This document shows positions 23,557 through 35,450 of a stretch of DNA of 64,000 nt, in pieces. The stretch is from NCBI GenBank assembly GCA_033060915.1, contig CM065387.1, forward strand, positions 27,458,001 to 27,522,000, in the 5' to 3' direction. Source of the DNA: Euryodendron excelsum. Taxonomy: Eukaryota; Streptophyta; Magnoliopsida; Ericales; Pentaphylacaceae. The notes under the pieces were generated by a model that saw nothing but the letters and a program-made list of their open reading frames with translations, searched no databases and was not told the DNA's origin. A program made the translations under genes and the position numbers. How positions within the stretch are numbered: position 1 is the stretch's first letter; every line of letters begins with the position of its first letter.

Positions 23557-24988
23557 TTATTTAGTTTCTGAAGGGGAGTGGATGCCCACATTTGCTGGTG
23601 TGTTCTCTCTTTGTTTTTCCTCTAGTCCTTCTTTTCCTTGGTCCTTTCCTCCTCTGTCTTCTTCCTCCCTATCTTCTCCTTCTTCTTCACCCTCTTCTTC
23701 TTTTTCTTTACTGTTCTCTTGAGCTACAAACTCTGCTGCTAGAGAGTTTAGAGGTTGATATTCCATACCAATTACTCTAATTATATATCCCCCAAGGTGC
23801 TTAGAGGAGAGATTAATGGATCTGAGTATATCTCTCTTTAATTTCTCATTGTCATGCACAATAGCCCTCACCTTAGTTTCTATTGCCTTAAGCCTCATAG
23901 CTCTATTGTCTACCTTAGCATCAATCTTTGCATATATCTTTTCATTCTAGTCTTGCATTTTCTTTAATGTTTCCATTAAAGTAGACATTTCTTCTGAACT
24001 GCTAGTTGGGGCTATGGGAAACAATTCCCTTGCAACACTTGAAGGCTCACCCCTTTCAACTTGTTTGCCCTTGGTTTTTGGAGTGGCACTTCCACCACCA
24101 CTCTTCTCCTTCTTCAGAACCCACATCTTCTTCTCACTATTACACTTATATCCCATCCTAGGTAAAGTTTTTTTTATTGTACTCATTATAGTTGGGGTTA
24201 GGAGTTCTTTTCTTTTCTCCAATTAGATCCACTTTGAAATGATTGAAGACCTTGGTAAAAAACATTCATAAGGTAGGCTAAATTTGGTATTATTGGCTTT
24301 GATAATGTGGTAAAAAATAAACATAGGGATGCCAATTTTGATGTCAGTTATATACACCCACAAGAAAAATAGTTCCTTTTCAGAAATATACTCATATTTC
24401 CCACCCTTAGGCATAAATATGGTGCAAACAAAATGATGAACAAGTCTCAATTCTAAGGGTAAATCACTTGCAATGAGTTTTTTTTTTTATTTTCGTAAGT
24501 CTCTTCACTCTAGAAAGGAGATAATTGGTCCTTTCTACCGACATCTTTTCTCCTTGACTTCCAATTCCCAAAATTCAACAAATTACTCCTCTAGTGATAG
24601 TAAAAGGTACCGCTTTCACTCTACTGTATACCTCCAAATACCCAAACTCTTGCTCAGCATGAGCATAAAAATACCCAATTAATTTAGGGTAAATGTCCTC
24701 TTTGATTGAAGTCATGGACTTCCAACCCAATGCCTCAAACTTAGATTCAAAATCAAATCCTTGTTTTGAAAAGATTTGAAAGTCAATCATTTTACCATTC
24801 ATAACTTTCTTAGAGGAGATGGATTTGATATACCTATTGTAAGCATCATTGCTACCGAAATAAAGTTTGTCCCTTATTATAACTTCTTCAATCTCGATGG
24901 TCTTCGATTTCTTCTTCTTCCGACCATCCTGGGATGATTCCCATTGATTCTTTATTTTCTTGTGCTTTGTTACCTTGGGGGACGACGT
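23557..24988 (-). pseudogene. Putative plant transposon protein (Transposase_32-like) pseudogene, 5' end cut by an LTR
   Basis: Four minus-strand open segments join into one protein of about 470 residues. In order: a lysine-rich start with KKKKSKTIEIEEV; LYFGSNDAYNRYI; a helical region with FEALGWKSM and IGYFYAHAEQEFGYLEV; then, after one frameshift (about 24450-24575), MRLVHHFVCTIFMPKGGKY, IMSTIKKTLPRMGYKCNSEK, a short coiled segment with MQD-stop-NEKIYAKIDAK, and a long E/K/D-rich tail ending near 23557. The layout matches the plant domain Pfam calls putative plant transposon protein (Transposase_32), found in many plant repeats; this was recognised by eye. Stops near 24222 and 23947 break it. 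Its N-terminus is lost at the LTR that starts at 24989. Its reaction, if any, is unknown. Confidence 0.6.
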
Positions 24989-25124
24989 TGTAAGCACCCC
25001 ATTTTTGCCTGCTTGGTAATCTCTAGTCTGTCCGAACTCTTATTCAAATTAACATAGACATATTCAAGTTCAAATTAACTTTTCAAACTCAATCCGATCG
25101 ATCAATCAATCACTTCGCGGGCTC
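24989..25124 (+). mobile_element. LTR-5, first 136 bp
   Basis: TGTAAGCACCCCATTTTTGCC through CACTTCGCGGGCTC, the first 136 bp of the LTR, broken by a minus-strand LTR at 25125. No polypurine tract precedes it, so it probably landed in the pseudogene to its left rather than closing an element of that pseudogene. The remainder resumes at 36489, with about 0.4 kb missing. Confidence 0.75.
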
Positions 25125-28100
25125 TGTCGCGCCTAGATTTTTCGCACTCGAGGAGTACTCACACAAGTGGGAGAAATGCTGTACTCTCTCGTTAGAACTC
25201 ACCCTCCTAGAAGAATAAGTGCGACTAGGTTTGAATTGAAATTTTGGTTTGGATAAAGGGCTTTTCGAAAAGATTCGGAGTCGCCACCTAACTTGATTAA
25301 GGTAAGTTAGGTCACCTAAAAACTAAGAATAATCCGAAGATTATACTTAGGGTTTTTGGAAAAACGATTTTGAAAATATCTCCTCGAGAGAGGGTTTTTA
25401 AGAAAACAGGTTGTTTGGTAACCTTTGGAAAACATTTATCCCTTTTTTAAAAATAACTCCGTCTTAGTCTTTGAAATCAGTGATCCTAGGTTCGGAGGTT
25501 GGTTAAGTGTAGGGAAGACGAACTAAGCCATCACCCTACCCCGCCCTTTCGGTACCTACATGTCAATCTACCCTAGATTCACCTATGAGAATCTTTAACT
25601 AACTAATAGTTCAATCCTATTTACTTTGAAAAACAATGTTTGAAAATAATACTAGCATGTTGCATGATATGCAAGCGTAAGGAAAGAGAATTGATTTAGA
25701 AATAGATTTGAAAAGAATGTGATTTGATTTGAAAAGAAAGAGATAGAAGCTTGAATTTGGAAAAAAGGTTTTGGAAATTGAAATTCAAGATAGAAATAAA
25801 TCATGGAATTGGAAACTTGAAAAAACAAAAAAAAATTGTAGGATTGGAGATTAGAAGGAAATTGTAGAAATAGAAATTTGAAGAATGGTGTGGAATTTGA
25901 GATTTGAAAAATGTTATGACCGCACCCATGAGGGTTGCCTACGTATCCTTTTGTAGGAATCAGGTCAATCGTAGTTCGGACCGGAGTCTGATTGAAAATA
26001 GAAGGTTGGATTGGAAGAAAGAGATTGAATTGAAAATTGGATTGGAAGATTGAGAGATTGAACTTTGATTAGAAGATTTGAAAAGGTTGGTTTTGAAAGA
26101 CTTGGTTTTAGGAAACCTAGACTTAAGAAAGAGAGAATTTAGAAAGGACTCGAAAGTTAGAAAGATTGGACTCGAATGTTGGACTTGGAAGATTGGAAAA
26201 AGATTGAATTGAATTTAGAAAAAGTTCGAATTAGGAAAAGTTCAAATTAGGAAAGTATTATTTTAGGAAAGTTTCATTTTAGGAAAGATTCATTTTTCGA
26301 AAGTTTTGAATTAAGAAAGTTTTGAAATAGGAAACATTTCGTTTTAATAAGGTTTTAAATTTGAAAAGTTTTGAATTTAGAAAGTTTCAACTTATGAAAG
26401 TTTTGAATTTGTAATGTTTTGGAATAGGGAAGTTTTGAAAATTGGAAAGTTTAGAAAACAAGGAAGTTTTGAAAACAAGAAAGTTTTGAGTTTAGAAAGT
26501 TTTGAAATTTGGAAAGATTTGAAATTTAGAAAGTTTAAGATTTAGAAAGTTTTAGAGTTTGAATTTTTAGAAAATCTTGAGATGAGGAAAGGTTTGAGTT
26601 TAGGAATGATTTGAAAAGCATAGATTTGGAGAGTTAAGATTTGGAAAGTGGTAGAATTAGGAAAGGGTTGAATTAGGAAAGATTTGAATGTTTTAGAAAA
26701 CTTATGGTTTAGGAAGGTGGGAAATTAGGAAAGATTTGGATTTTGAGTTTTAAAATTTAGGAAAGATTTTTATGTTCAAGTTTTGGAAACTTAAGATTTA
26801 GGAAAGTGGAAGATTAGGAAAGACTTGAACTAGGAAAGATTTGAGCTATAAAGGGTTAAGATTCCTATTTCCTAAAGCAAGGGATTAGATTTTGATTCTA
26901 AAAGAGGAGGTTTGATTTTGTTTCCAAAAACGGAGGATAGGATCTAGTTTCCTAAATGGGAAGATTAGATTTGGTTTCCTAAAGGAAAGATGGGATTTGG
27001 CAAGGATTTGGAAAGGGAGATTTTAGAAACTCTAGATTTGGAAGACTATAGTTTTGACGTAGAAAAGAGGTTTTTGGAAATGTGTATAGTTTTGACGTAG
27101 AAAACAAGAGGTTTTGGAAACCTAGGTTTCAAGGCAAGTTTGAAAATCATGTTTTTGGAAAGAAAATTAGGGTTTCCTAATTATGGCTCTAGGACTTGAC
27201 TTGGGCTCTAAGGAAAGAGTTTTTGGAAAGAGCGTTTTTGGAAACGAAGATTTTTAGAAGGGAATCCTAGAGAAGAGTTTTTAGAGGGAAAATTTTGGAA
27301 AGAGAGTTTTTTGGAAAAATTTTTGAAGAGAGTTTTTCTAGGAAAGAAACCTAGGGAATGCTTTTGGAAAGTGGACTTTGAAGAGAGCATTTTGGAAAGG
27401 AGTTGAAAAAAGGAGTTCGGAAAAATAGATTTTTGGAGGGAGTTTTTGAAAACAATTTTGGAAAGAAGAGTTTTAGGGAAGTATGTTGAAAAAGAGATTT
27501 TTAGGAAGATATTTTTGAAAAGAGAGCCTTTTGGAAAATATAAAAACATCTCACTTTCCTAAAGCGATTCTAACCATAAGAAGGCTAGAACCACTTTAAG
27601 AAAGTGATTTTGAAAACAACAAGGGTTGAAAATATGGACCATATTGGTCACTTTGAATGTAACACTTTCCTAAGCAACCCTAGCCATGGAAAGGCTAGAA
27701 TCACCCTAGGATTGTGATTTTGAAAACAAGTTTTGAAAAATGAGATTTTGATGCAATTTTGAAAATAAGTTTGAAAACGATTTTTGAAAACGATTTTTTG
27801 AAGATGCAAGATCATGATATGCACAATGCAAGTTTGGGGTCGTGAACATACAAGGTTAAAGCTTCACCACATAATCAAGGGGGCCAAACCCACGTGGTCT
27901 TCGTTAGCTTAAAGGAAAGCCCCCGACACGGTGACTCTCTAATAGTCTAATCCTACACATGGACCGAGAGTCCCCTTGTTTCGAGCATGCAAAGAAAGGG
28001 GGGGAAAGAGATGGGGGATTAAAATAGAGAAAACCCAAGTGGGTTAGGAGAGAGAAGAGAGAGGGGGAAGTGCAAAAACATAAAACGAAAGCCTACCTTG

Positions 28101-28414
28101 TGTCTTGTTTATTTTGCGCGCTTTGCTTGTCTTCAATCTTCGTCTTGATCTTCGTCTTCAATCCTCAAGAGTTGTCTTCAATCTTCAAACTTCAGATTGC
28201 AGCTCTTCAAGTCTTCAAAGGAGGGTTGAAGACTTAGTGTATAAGTGCATGGGGGTGTGTATGAGTGTATAGGAGGCTAGGGTTTAGTGTATATTGGCTA
28301 GGGTTTGGAAAACCTAGGGAAGCTAGGGTTTCGGGAGTGTTCGAGCTCTGTATATCGAAATATATGATTTTTAGACTGAGTTTGCAGACCCCTTTCATGC
28401 TGGAAGAGGCTCTG

Positions 28415-28422
28415 TATTTATA
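28415..28422 (-). promoter_or_regulatory. LTR-6 TATA box
   Basis: Plus-strand TATTTATA, i.e. TATAAATA on the minus strand, followed by CAGAGCC; same context as the plus-strand copies. Confidence 0.6.
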
Positions 28423-28893
28423 GAGAGAGGAATACACTAGCGCCAGGCCAAATATTACACTGGTGCCACTAGGAGTGGTGCCAGACCATTTTTTGACTTG
28501 GCACCACTACTAGTGGCGCCATCCATTTAGGAAATGTTTACGGTCGGCAAGCAACGTATCTTTGACTAGATTTGGGCGCCTGTACTAGTGACTACCATGC
28601 AATTTTTAGCTTGGCTTCACTATGAGTGACTTCGGAAAGTCCGGGAAGGAGTTTGGAAGATCGAGAATGACCTAGAAGGCTGAAAAAGAGTAGGAACACT
28701 TAAAATAGTGTCCCAAAGGAATTGACTTGAAAAATGAGGATAGGATGTGTCGGAAGGGTTGATCGGGCCTTTAGGGGCAAAACGGTCAATCGGATCGGAA
28801 AACTGCCGGGACGGACTTGGATTGTCCCGAAAAAAGACTTAAGATTTGGAAACATTATTCAGAATGTTCCCAAAGGTTGCCGGTTTGATACCC

Positions 28894-29220
28894 AGAGTCG
28901 GTGTGGTCGGAAAAGGTGACCAGTCCACCAGGGGCAAAACGGTCATTTCGCACTGGGTTTGCCAGAATTGACTCGGAATGATTCGGAAAGATAAAGAAAG
29001 GTTGAGAACACTATAAAAAGCATTCTCGGGAGGTTACCGTTTTGATACCCAGAGCCGGTGTGGTCGGAAAAGGAGATCGGCCCACCAGGGGCAAAACAGT
29101 CATTTTATACTGGGTTGGCCGGAACTGACTCGGAATGATCAGGAAACGTAGAGGAAGGTTGGGAATACTATAAGAAGTATTCTCAGGAGGTTACCGATTT
29201 GATACCCAGAGCCGGTGTGG
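28894..29220 (-). repeat. U3 157-bp tandem repeats (LTR-6)
   Basis: AGAG(T/C)CGGTGTGGT at 28894, 29051 and 29208, an exact 157-bp period, in reverse orientation. Confidence 0.85.
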
Positions 29221-30245
29221 TTCCCGGGGCGTTCGGATGCCTAGGGGCAAAATGGTCATCTTGACTGAAAAGTTTTGGAAAAGGCCCAAGGGGCAGTTTG
29301 GTCATTTTTCACCGAAGTGGGCTAACAGGCACTGGTGTTGACCTGGGTTTTGAGTGTTACTGCCACTCTGACGGCGGTCATCGTGACACAAGGGTTTGTT
29401 GGCAATTCCCTATATCTACTTATTTGCGAGTATTTTCGCTACTCTAACGGTTGGGATGTTTGCGAGTATTTCCGATACTCTGACAGTTCGCGATCATTTC
29501 TGAAATTGCCTAATCTCGGGAAGCTGCTAAAGGGGACTTAGCGCCTAAGAAGTCAACTGTCTCAGAAGGCATGCCTAAACAGACATTCCTGTATTGGCGG
29601 GCTAGCAGGCGCCAAAGGTGGACCGTTCAACCATCTAAGGGACTTGGGGTCTCGTCTCGGTCGACAGGTTTAAAGGGACTTACTGTTTCGAAGAGATTTA
29701 CTTCGAAAAATGTGCCGGACTGTCTCGAGAGAGGGATTGGAAAGGGGACTTACCATCTTCGGAAAGACGTGCCTAATTGGAGTAGATTTACCGTCTCGAG
29801 GAATCAACTGTCTCGAGAGAGGTGTTAGAATTGGTAAGGGGTCTTATCGTCTTCAGAAAGACGTGCCTGATTTGGATTTGGAAATGGGACTTACCATTTT
29901 TGGAAAGACGTGCCTGATTTGGAACCGTCTCGAGGAATAAACTGTCTCGAGAGAGGGATTGGAAAGGGGACTTACTGTCTTCAGAAAGACGGGCCTAATT
30001 TGGAATAGATTTACCGTCTCGAGGAATCAACTGTCTCGAGAGAGGGGTGGGAATTGGAAAGGACAATGCCCCTAGGGGCATTTTGTTCATTTTGCCTCTA
30101 TTTGGGCCTGGTGGGCCCGCGAAGTGATGGACAAACGAGATTTAGACTTAGCAAGTTGGTTTCGATTGGAATATGCCCACAATGACTTGAACACAAGTCT
30201 AGACGGAGTGTAGACTGCTGAGCGGTCAAAAATGGGGTGCTTACA

Positions 30246-30261
30246 GCTACCCCTCTTTTTC
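30246..30261 (-). other. Polypurine tract of the minus element
   Basis: GAAAAAGAGGGGTAGC on the minus strand immediately upstream of the LTR start; compare GAAAAAGAGGGGCAGT at 52085-52100. Confidence 0.75.
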
Positions 30262-30444
30262 TATCTTTGCTTGCCACAGACAGAAAACGATAAAAGTAAG
30301 GGTCCCATGTTGACCATGAGGCAGTCGGAGGGACGAACATTGGAAATCTTTCGACAACGGGGGTCGAAAATGGATAACGGGCCAAAAAGGCCTTCGAAAA
30401 TGAGATTTGGTGGGAAAAGGGCAAAGCTGCCCAGAATTTGCAAC

Positions 30445-30698
30445 TGGCACCACTGCTTTGGCAGAAAATGCTTGTCGCCTCTAGTAATGGCGCCAGGCTT
30501 GGAGTTAAAACCAGAAAATTTCTGGTTCAAACACTTGTGGCATTTTGGAGAGATTTTGCAAATTCGAGAGACTTCACATGACAATCGACTTGAACCTTGA
30601 AGGGGCACTTCTTGGAGACCACGGGTGATTGCCGGAAGGAAACCACGTCGCTAGAAAAGTCACCGGAAGAGAAAATTTCGCCGAAGAACTTTCAAAAA
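30445..30698 (+). promoter_or_regulatory. Predicted promoter and non-coding exon 1 of the PMD unit (minus element)
   Basis: Decayed palindrome halves TGGCACCACT (30445-30454) and TGGCGCCA (30488-30495), TATA-like TTAAAA (30505-30510), then exon-like sequence with TTTCGCCGAAGAACTTTC ending at a GTGAGT donor at 30699. Order and spacing match the other two copies. The stretch 30262-30444 has nothing else recognisable. Confidence 0.45.
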
Positions 30699-31585
30699 GT
30701 GAGTTTTCAAATTTTGTTAATTTTGATGTGTAGAACTTCGTTTGAATCATGTGAATAGTGAAAATTGATGTTTTGATGTGTTTTGAACATGATGGTAATA
30801 TTATTTTTGCATTTTGGTGCTCGTTTGATTGAATTTGAGTGACTTTTCATGATTATGTGAAGAGGGTTTTTCGCAAGAATAGTGAATTTGTTCCTACAGA
30901 CTTGGGTATTGTGTTTTCTGGCTATATTTTTGTACAATGTGTCTTAGAAAAATGTGTTTAACAACCGTATAAAGTTTCGTGATTTTTTAAAAACTCGGTG
31001 AATTTTTTATTTTTTGAAAAATAGGAAAATACTTAGAAAATTTAGAAAAATGAGAAAACTCAAGAAATTGATGAGATTTTTAGAGTTTAAAATTCGAAAA
31101 ATGTAGGAATATTTTTGGAAAACATTTGAAAGAATTTTGAAGAGTTTTAAGGCATTTTTTGGAAACCATGGATTTATTGGAGAAATAAAACATATGTTTT
31201 GAAAATTTTGAGAAATTGAAAAGTGTGCACGAGTGTTGATGTCATGTGATTGTGACAAAGTGAAATGCACATTTTGTGTTTTGTGTTGATGTCATAGGTG
31301 TTGTAGGGGCCATTTTTTAAACAGGACTCTGCCGAAATTTTTAGAAATTAGGGAAAGAGTTAGAAAAGTTTTTAGAAATAAAATCTTTTTGAAGGAAAAA
31401 GACAGAAAACTCTTGAGATTGGATTTGAAATTAGAAAATCAAAATGTGTGTGTAGGAATTTTATTTTTACTTATCATTCGAAATCTTTTTATTTGTTTTG
31501 TGTTAGTTGTTTATTTTATTTTGCTTTATTATGTCCAATGTCTGCTCGATATATTAACACTTCTCACCTTGGCTTAACTTTTCAG
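30699..31585 (+). other. Predicted intron 1 of the PMD unit (887 bp, minus element)
   Basis: Begins GTGAGTTTTC and ends ACTTTTCAG, immediately before G-ATG. It is AT-rich and non-coding. It aligns with the reverse complement of 50131-51670. It lacks the 121-bp repeats and the 470-bp duplication of element B. Confidence 0.5.
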
Positions 31586-31586
31586 G

Positions 31587-33431
31587 ATGACAGATGCAGG
31601 TGATGACGGCTCTAAGAGGAGGCGCTGCTCGGGGAAGGCAGCTCGGATAGATTCCACTGCGGTTCCAGTCGATCTAGAGGTAGTCGATAATCTATAGGAC
31701 GATTTTCTTCCAGTCAAAGTGGGTAGGGGAGTAGGCCACTTGTCAACCCTTTTCCTCCAGTTGAGCAGGTTTTCGTAGAGGAGATTGGTGTCGAGGAGGA
31801 GGTACCAGGCCTTAGGGATCAGGTGACTTGTTACGGGAGAGCTTATTCCAAGCATAGGCAGGTGGATGCTGACTTGGGAGATCTACAGATACCGGATGTC
31901 CCACCACTCGGGGATCTTGCTTATCACCCCAGCGTGTACTTTAGACAGCATTTACCTCCTCCGCGGGTACATACAGCATTCAGAGGGGCTGTTCATCAGG
32001 TTTTTGTGACCATGCAGCGGGCTGCTCCATCATATCGTGCCTTCTTAGCGGAGATCGGATTTGGCGCCTTTATGGGATTACAGGCTAACCACCTAAACCG
32101 ACATTTAGTACTAGCGTTGGTTGGGTGGTGATTCGGGGAGACCGGGACCTTTCATTTTGTTAGCTTTGAGTTAGGTCGTACTCCTTTGGATTGGGTGATT
32201 ATTACAGAGCTCTCCTTTGTCAGCCGGCGGATCACCTTGCATCCAGTCAGTAGGGACAAGGCCTGTTCGCTGTTGGACTTGCCTCCTCCTAAGCATTCTG
32301 CCTTTTCAGTCTCTTGGATAAGTCAGGATGACCGTACTTTTGCTAATGAGCCATCGCCTGGCAGGCGGGATATCATGAGACGATGACTTGTTTTGTATAC
32401 CATCTTCAGCTGCTTCTGCAACAACAACAAGTCACTTGTGTCGTGTCGTTTGGTGAGTATAGTAGCCGATCTTGGAGCTTTATCTGAGCTGGACTGGGGG
32501 TCCTTTTCCTTTGGCTGCTTTCTTCGGTCGATGCGGGTCCAGACCTCTTCTCGCTGGGGTAGCATGACTAGTTTCTAGCCTTTCCTCGTCTGGTGGAGTT
32601 ATAATTACCTTCCTGTTTGTCACCCTACAATTGTTGAGGATGACCTCTATCCTCGTGCTTTGACGTGGGCTCGTGACCGGGTAGCCCAGCGATCGGAGAT
32701 TACCGATTTTGTGACGCTCTAGGCTAACCTGGAGCTGATTGAGGCGAAGGATGTGACCTGGCAGCCCTTCATTGGATCAGTCCATTACGAGACAGTCCAA
32801 TACTTGGTCCCGTTGTCCCTGTCGAGAGCTGTTTTTCTCAGTGATGACACTTGGGAGTCCTATCTTGGACAGCGACACTGGCGACAGTTTCATGAGGAGT
32901 TCCGATGAGCTGGGGCTCCACCGGAGTATATGTTTGGAGCCTTGGTGGCTGGAGTGCTTATCCCCTTTTAGGAGTGTCAGTCGGGTGTCGAGTTCCTACT
33001 TCCCCCAGATACGAACTGCGCTGCACACTTTAGGGCTCATTCGGTTGGTTTCTTCACCCGGTTTGATTTAGTGGTCGACAGGTACGCTGTTGGCCAAGAG
33101 GTGGTTGACTTGTGGTGCCGAGCCGAAGGATATGTGCCCCAGGCCGAGTTTACTGCTATGAAAGACCAGAGGGATCAGTACCAGACGAAGCGAGATTAGT
33201 ACCAGGCCGAGGTAGCTTCCTTGACGGCTCGGTTATCTCAGATGGGCGGTGGGGGGGAATGTTATTCTTTCTTTGCTTCTTCTTGCTTTGCTGTTGCTTA
33301 GTCCTTTTTGTATGCAGCTGATTTCAGTTCTATCTTCCCTGCAGTTAGGCAGTGCTTCGAGTAGTTATCCCCCTCCTCCGATGCCGGGTTTCGGGGATTT
33401 TGATTCAGATGATATCGACGTTGACCTGTGA
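31587..33431 (+). pseudogene. PMD-like protein gene, antisense to its retroelement (most complete copy with 48270-50129)
   Basis: About 590 residues can be followed. Order: acidic/basic start MTDAGDDGSKRRRC (possible nuclear signal); QHLPPPRVHTAFRGA; RAAPSYRAFLAEIGFG; a block matching the plant mobile domain pattern W..ET.TFH (here WFGETGTFHF after a 3-base insertion), then LDWVIITELSFVSR, LVLYTIFSCFC and LDWGSFSFG; then TWQPF, RAVFLSDDTWESYLGQRHW; a coiled C-terminus (MKDQRDQYQTKRD, VASLTARLSQM); and a final exon ending in an acidic GFGDFDSDDIDVDL tail. One frameshift near 31700-31770 and several in-frame stops (including 32720, 32969, 33197) break it. PMD (PF10536-type) proteins occur in plant silencing factors such as MAIN/MAIL1 and in transposons; the assignment here is by eye. 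Alternative: another extra-ORF family of the Tat lineage. Confidence 0.62.
33257..33344 (+). other. Predicted short intron 2 of the PMD gene
   Basis: 88 bp between the coiled segment and the acidic last exon, ending CTTCCCTGCAG. The donor reads GAATGT instead of the GTATGT seen in element A (48437-48354), so it is mutated here. Removing it keeps the reading frame. Confidence 0.5.
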
Positions 33432-33703
33432 TGTACGCCCCTTGTGGAGACTCTGATCTTCTTTTGCCCCTTGTCCTGAGATGTAATTATGTTAGACAGT
33501 TTTATTTTGACATTTTGTACAAAAATGAATATTTATGGTATTCAAATGCATGGATAGACAAAGACATTTATGATCCTTTCTGTTAAGTATATGATCAGTT
33601 GCATGTGATGGATGATGATGTTATGTATCTATTACATGAGTTAATGTTTGTGACTTCTATTTCTACAGGGAGTTATATCCTATGTGTGCAAAGCCCATGC
33701 TGA

Positions 33704-33746
33704 TTTTTTTATTTTATTTATTTTATTTTATTTTATTTTATTTTTT
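33704..33746. repeat. ATTTT microsatellite
   Basis: Repeated TTTTA pentamers interrupted once by TTTA; within the linker. Confidence 0.85.
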
Positions 33747-34559
33747 AACACATGCACAGGTTAGAAATATGTTAATAGAATGACACAGGGTGCTGTTAGA
33801 CTTGTAGTCTTGGGAATTGTAACTCCTTCCTCTTCGGGGATTTAGTCTCTCCTCTGGCTCGACCCTACCTTGATTGGATGATAGCATTTCGCACCTTTAT
33901 CAACCTGTTGATTGCCTCCAACTCTCTGTCTTAGGATTAGTGTATATAGTTGTTGGGCTGAGACTCTCGACTCTCGGGGTTTTAGCAACAGCATACTTGA
34001 CCTTTAGCAGAGCGATAAGTGGCCAGTCATTTCAATCCGAGGAGACTTTGTTTAGGACCGTAATGTAGGCTAGGTTATGGGGTTTCAGAAACAACGGGAT
34101 ATGCAGACTCAAATTTGATGTTGTTTTCAGTAGGGTTTAGATCCATACCATCCTTGACTACTTTTCAGTAAGATTAGCATTCTTCTTTAGCTTTGGCAGT
34201 GTAATCTAGCTCATTTAGATCAAGCAATCTACTTTCAATCAGAGGAAACTTTAATAGGGTTGTGACATAAGCCATGGTTTCAGGGTTTCGCAAGAAAAGG
34301 GTAAAGTCTCGAACCTATTGTTTTCTACTGGGTTTCTTCGTAACCTAGGATCACCTTTAAATTCCCTTCTTGCTTTTGACCATATACTTCTCAGGGTGAA
34401 AATGACCCTTTTCTTTCACCCTTTCGATATGCTTTTTGAGATAAACATGACCTTCTTCTCATTTGATCTTCTTATCACGCTTTTGAAGATGACTCAATCA
34501 TGGCTCCTTTAGGCCTTTCCTTGGAATCATGGTTTTCTTCCTCTTTTTTCTTCTTTTGG

Positions 34560-34579
34560 TTTTTTTTTTTTTTTTTTTT
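34560..34579. repeat. Poly-T run of 20
   Basis: Homopolymer in the linker, with T-rich flanks; not aligned to a poly-A tail of any element. Confidence 0.85.
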
Positions 34580-35450
34580 GGCCTCTTGCCCCTTGGCAAC
34601 TCCTTTCCTTTGCTTTTTCTTTCTATTCCTTTATGAAATGAATAATTCTTCGACCCTTTCCCCTTAGATCTTTTCCTTGGCAGTTCAATCTACCCAGTGA
34701 GGGCGGTGATCCCTAGGTTGGGGTTTTCTTAAGAAAAGGATAGATGGCTTAACAGGTTTGGCAAGGGGTTGCTTTTAACTGCATGGGAAATGAAATGAGG
34801 GCCTCTCTTCATTTTGAATTAGATTGCTTGATCTATAGAGCTTTCGACACTATCATTGCATGATAGAGGTGGACACCACTCTTAGAGTTCTCAACTATTG
34901 CTTGCCCTAGTGTGGGGAGGACAGTCTTGGATCGGGGTTGACAAGGAAAGCCTTGTCTGTTGCGAGGCTCTAGGGGTTAAACAAAGGGAATATGAGCATA
35001 TTTGTTTATTTATTTAGTTATTTATTTTTTTATTTACATGTGGGGAAGTGAAAAATGGCTCCTCTTCACTTTGATAAACTGGCCACACATTGCTCAGCTT
35101 CAGAGTCTTGCAAGTGCTGCCTTTGGATAGTATCCTCACTCATCCCTATCCTCTCTCTCTCTCTAGAAAGCTGATCATTTGGTGAGTGGTTAACTCATGC
35201 TATCATCCCTTCAAGTCGGATCATTCCATACGAAAAACTGTGCCCCTTATGTAGAAAATAGCCATCATTCCCAAGAGAAGATAAAACAACTGTGATGGAA
35301 TAAGAAAATAATATTATCATTTATGGAAAGCATAGAGTTTTTAGGCAAAAATGGAATGTAAACATTAATTTAAAGACAGGAAGTAAAAGGGATAGAAAGA
35401 AAGTGGGTGAAAACACCCCTTTCTTGTACGCTTTTGAAGAGATTCCTGTT

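Larger units (their letters stand above)
25125..30245 (-). mobile_element. LTR-6, complete minus-strand LTR (5121 bp), 3' LTR of the minus element
   Basis: Reads TGTCGCGCC at 25125 and GGGGTGCTTACA at 30245, i.e. the reverse of the family LTR with TG...CA ends. It has three U3 repeats (phased at 28894, 29051 and 29208), GGCGCC palindromes (28440-28524), TATA box 28415-28422, and a PBS-like nonamer at 25278-25286. The polypurine tract follows at 30246, which proves it is a 3' LTR. The base before it (…GGCTC) is LTR-5 sequence; the matching target duplication is lost with the other end of the element. Confidence 0.88.
33432..35450 (-). other. Non-coding linker of the minus element
   Basis: This is the reverse complement of the 46337-48269 linker. 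It holds an ATTTT-rich microsatellite (33704-33746), three decayed about-200-bp repeats near 33990-34270, and a run of 20 T (34560-34579). No polymerase-related motif was seen in either strand. The GTGTTTTCACC block at the gag end (near 35410) is shared with 46368. Confidence 0.6.

Noticed and set aside
23528..23780. Plus-strand S/P/L-rich frames
   Set aside because: They are the reverse of the E/K/D-rich tail of the minus-strand pseudogene.
24989..25124. LTR-5 start as the 3' LTR of an element containing the Transposase_32-like gene
   Set aside because: No polypurine tract precedes it, whereas the other 3' LTRs have a clear one. The link cannot be excluded but is not supported.
27208..27549. 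113-residue open frame on the minus strand inside LTR-6
   Set aside because: It is low-complexity S/F/K sequence from the G-poor LTR body; other LTR copies have stops and shifts at the same place.
30232..30608. Overlapping open frames on both strands at the LTR-6 end
   Set aside because: They cover the LTR end, polypurine tract and predicted antisense promoter; no domain and no counterpart frame in elements A or B.
31587..33431. Host MAIN-like gene captured between elements
   Set aside because: The same gene lies at the same internal position in two other copies, always opposite to gag, so it belongs to the retroelement.
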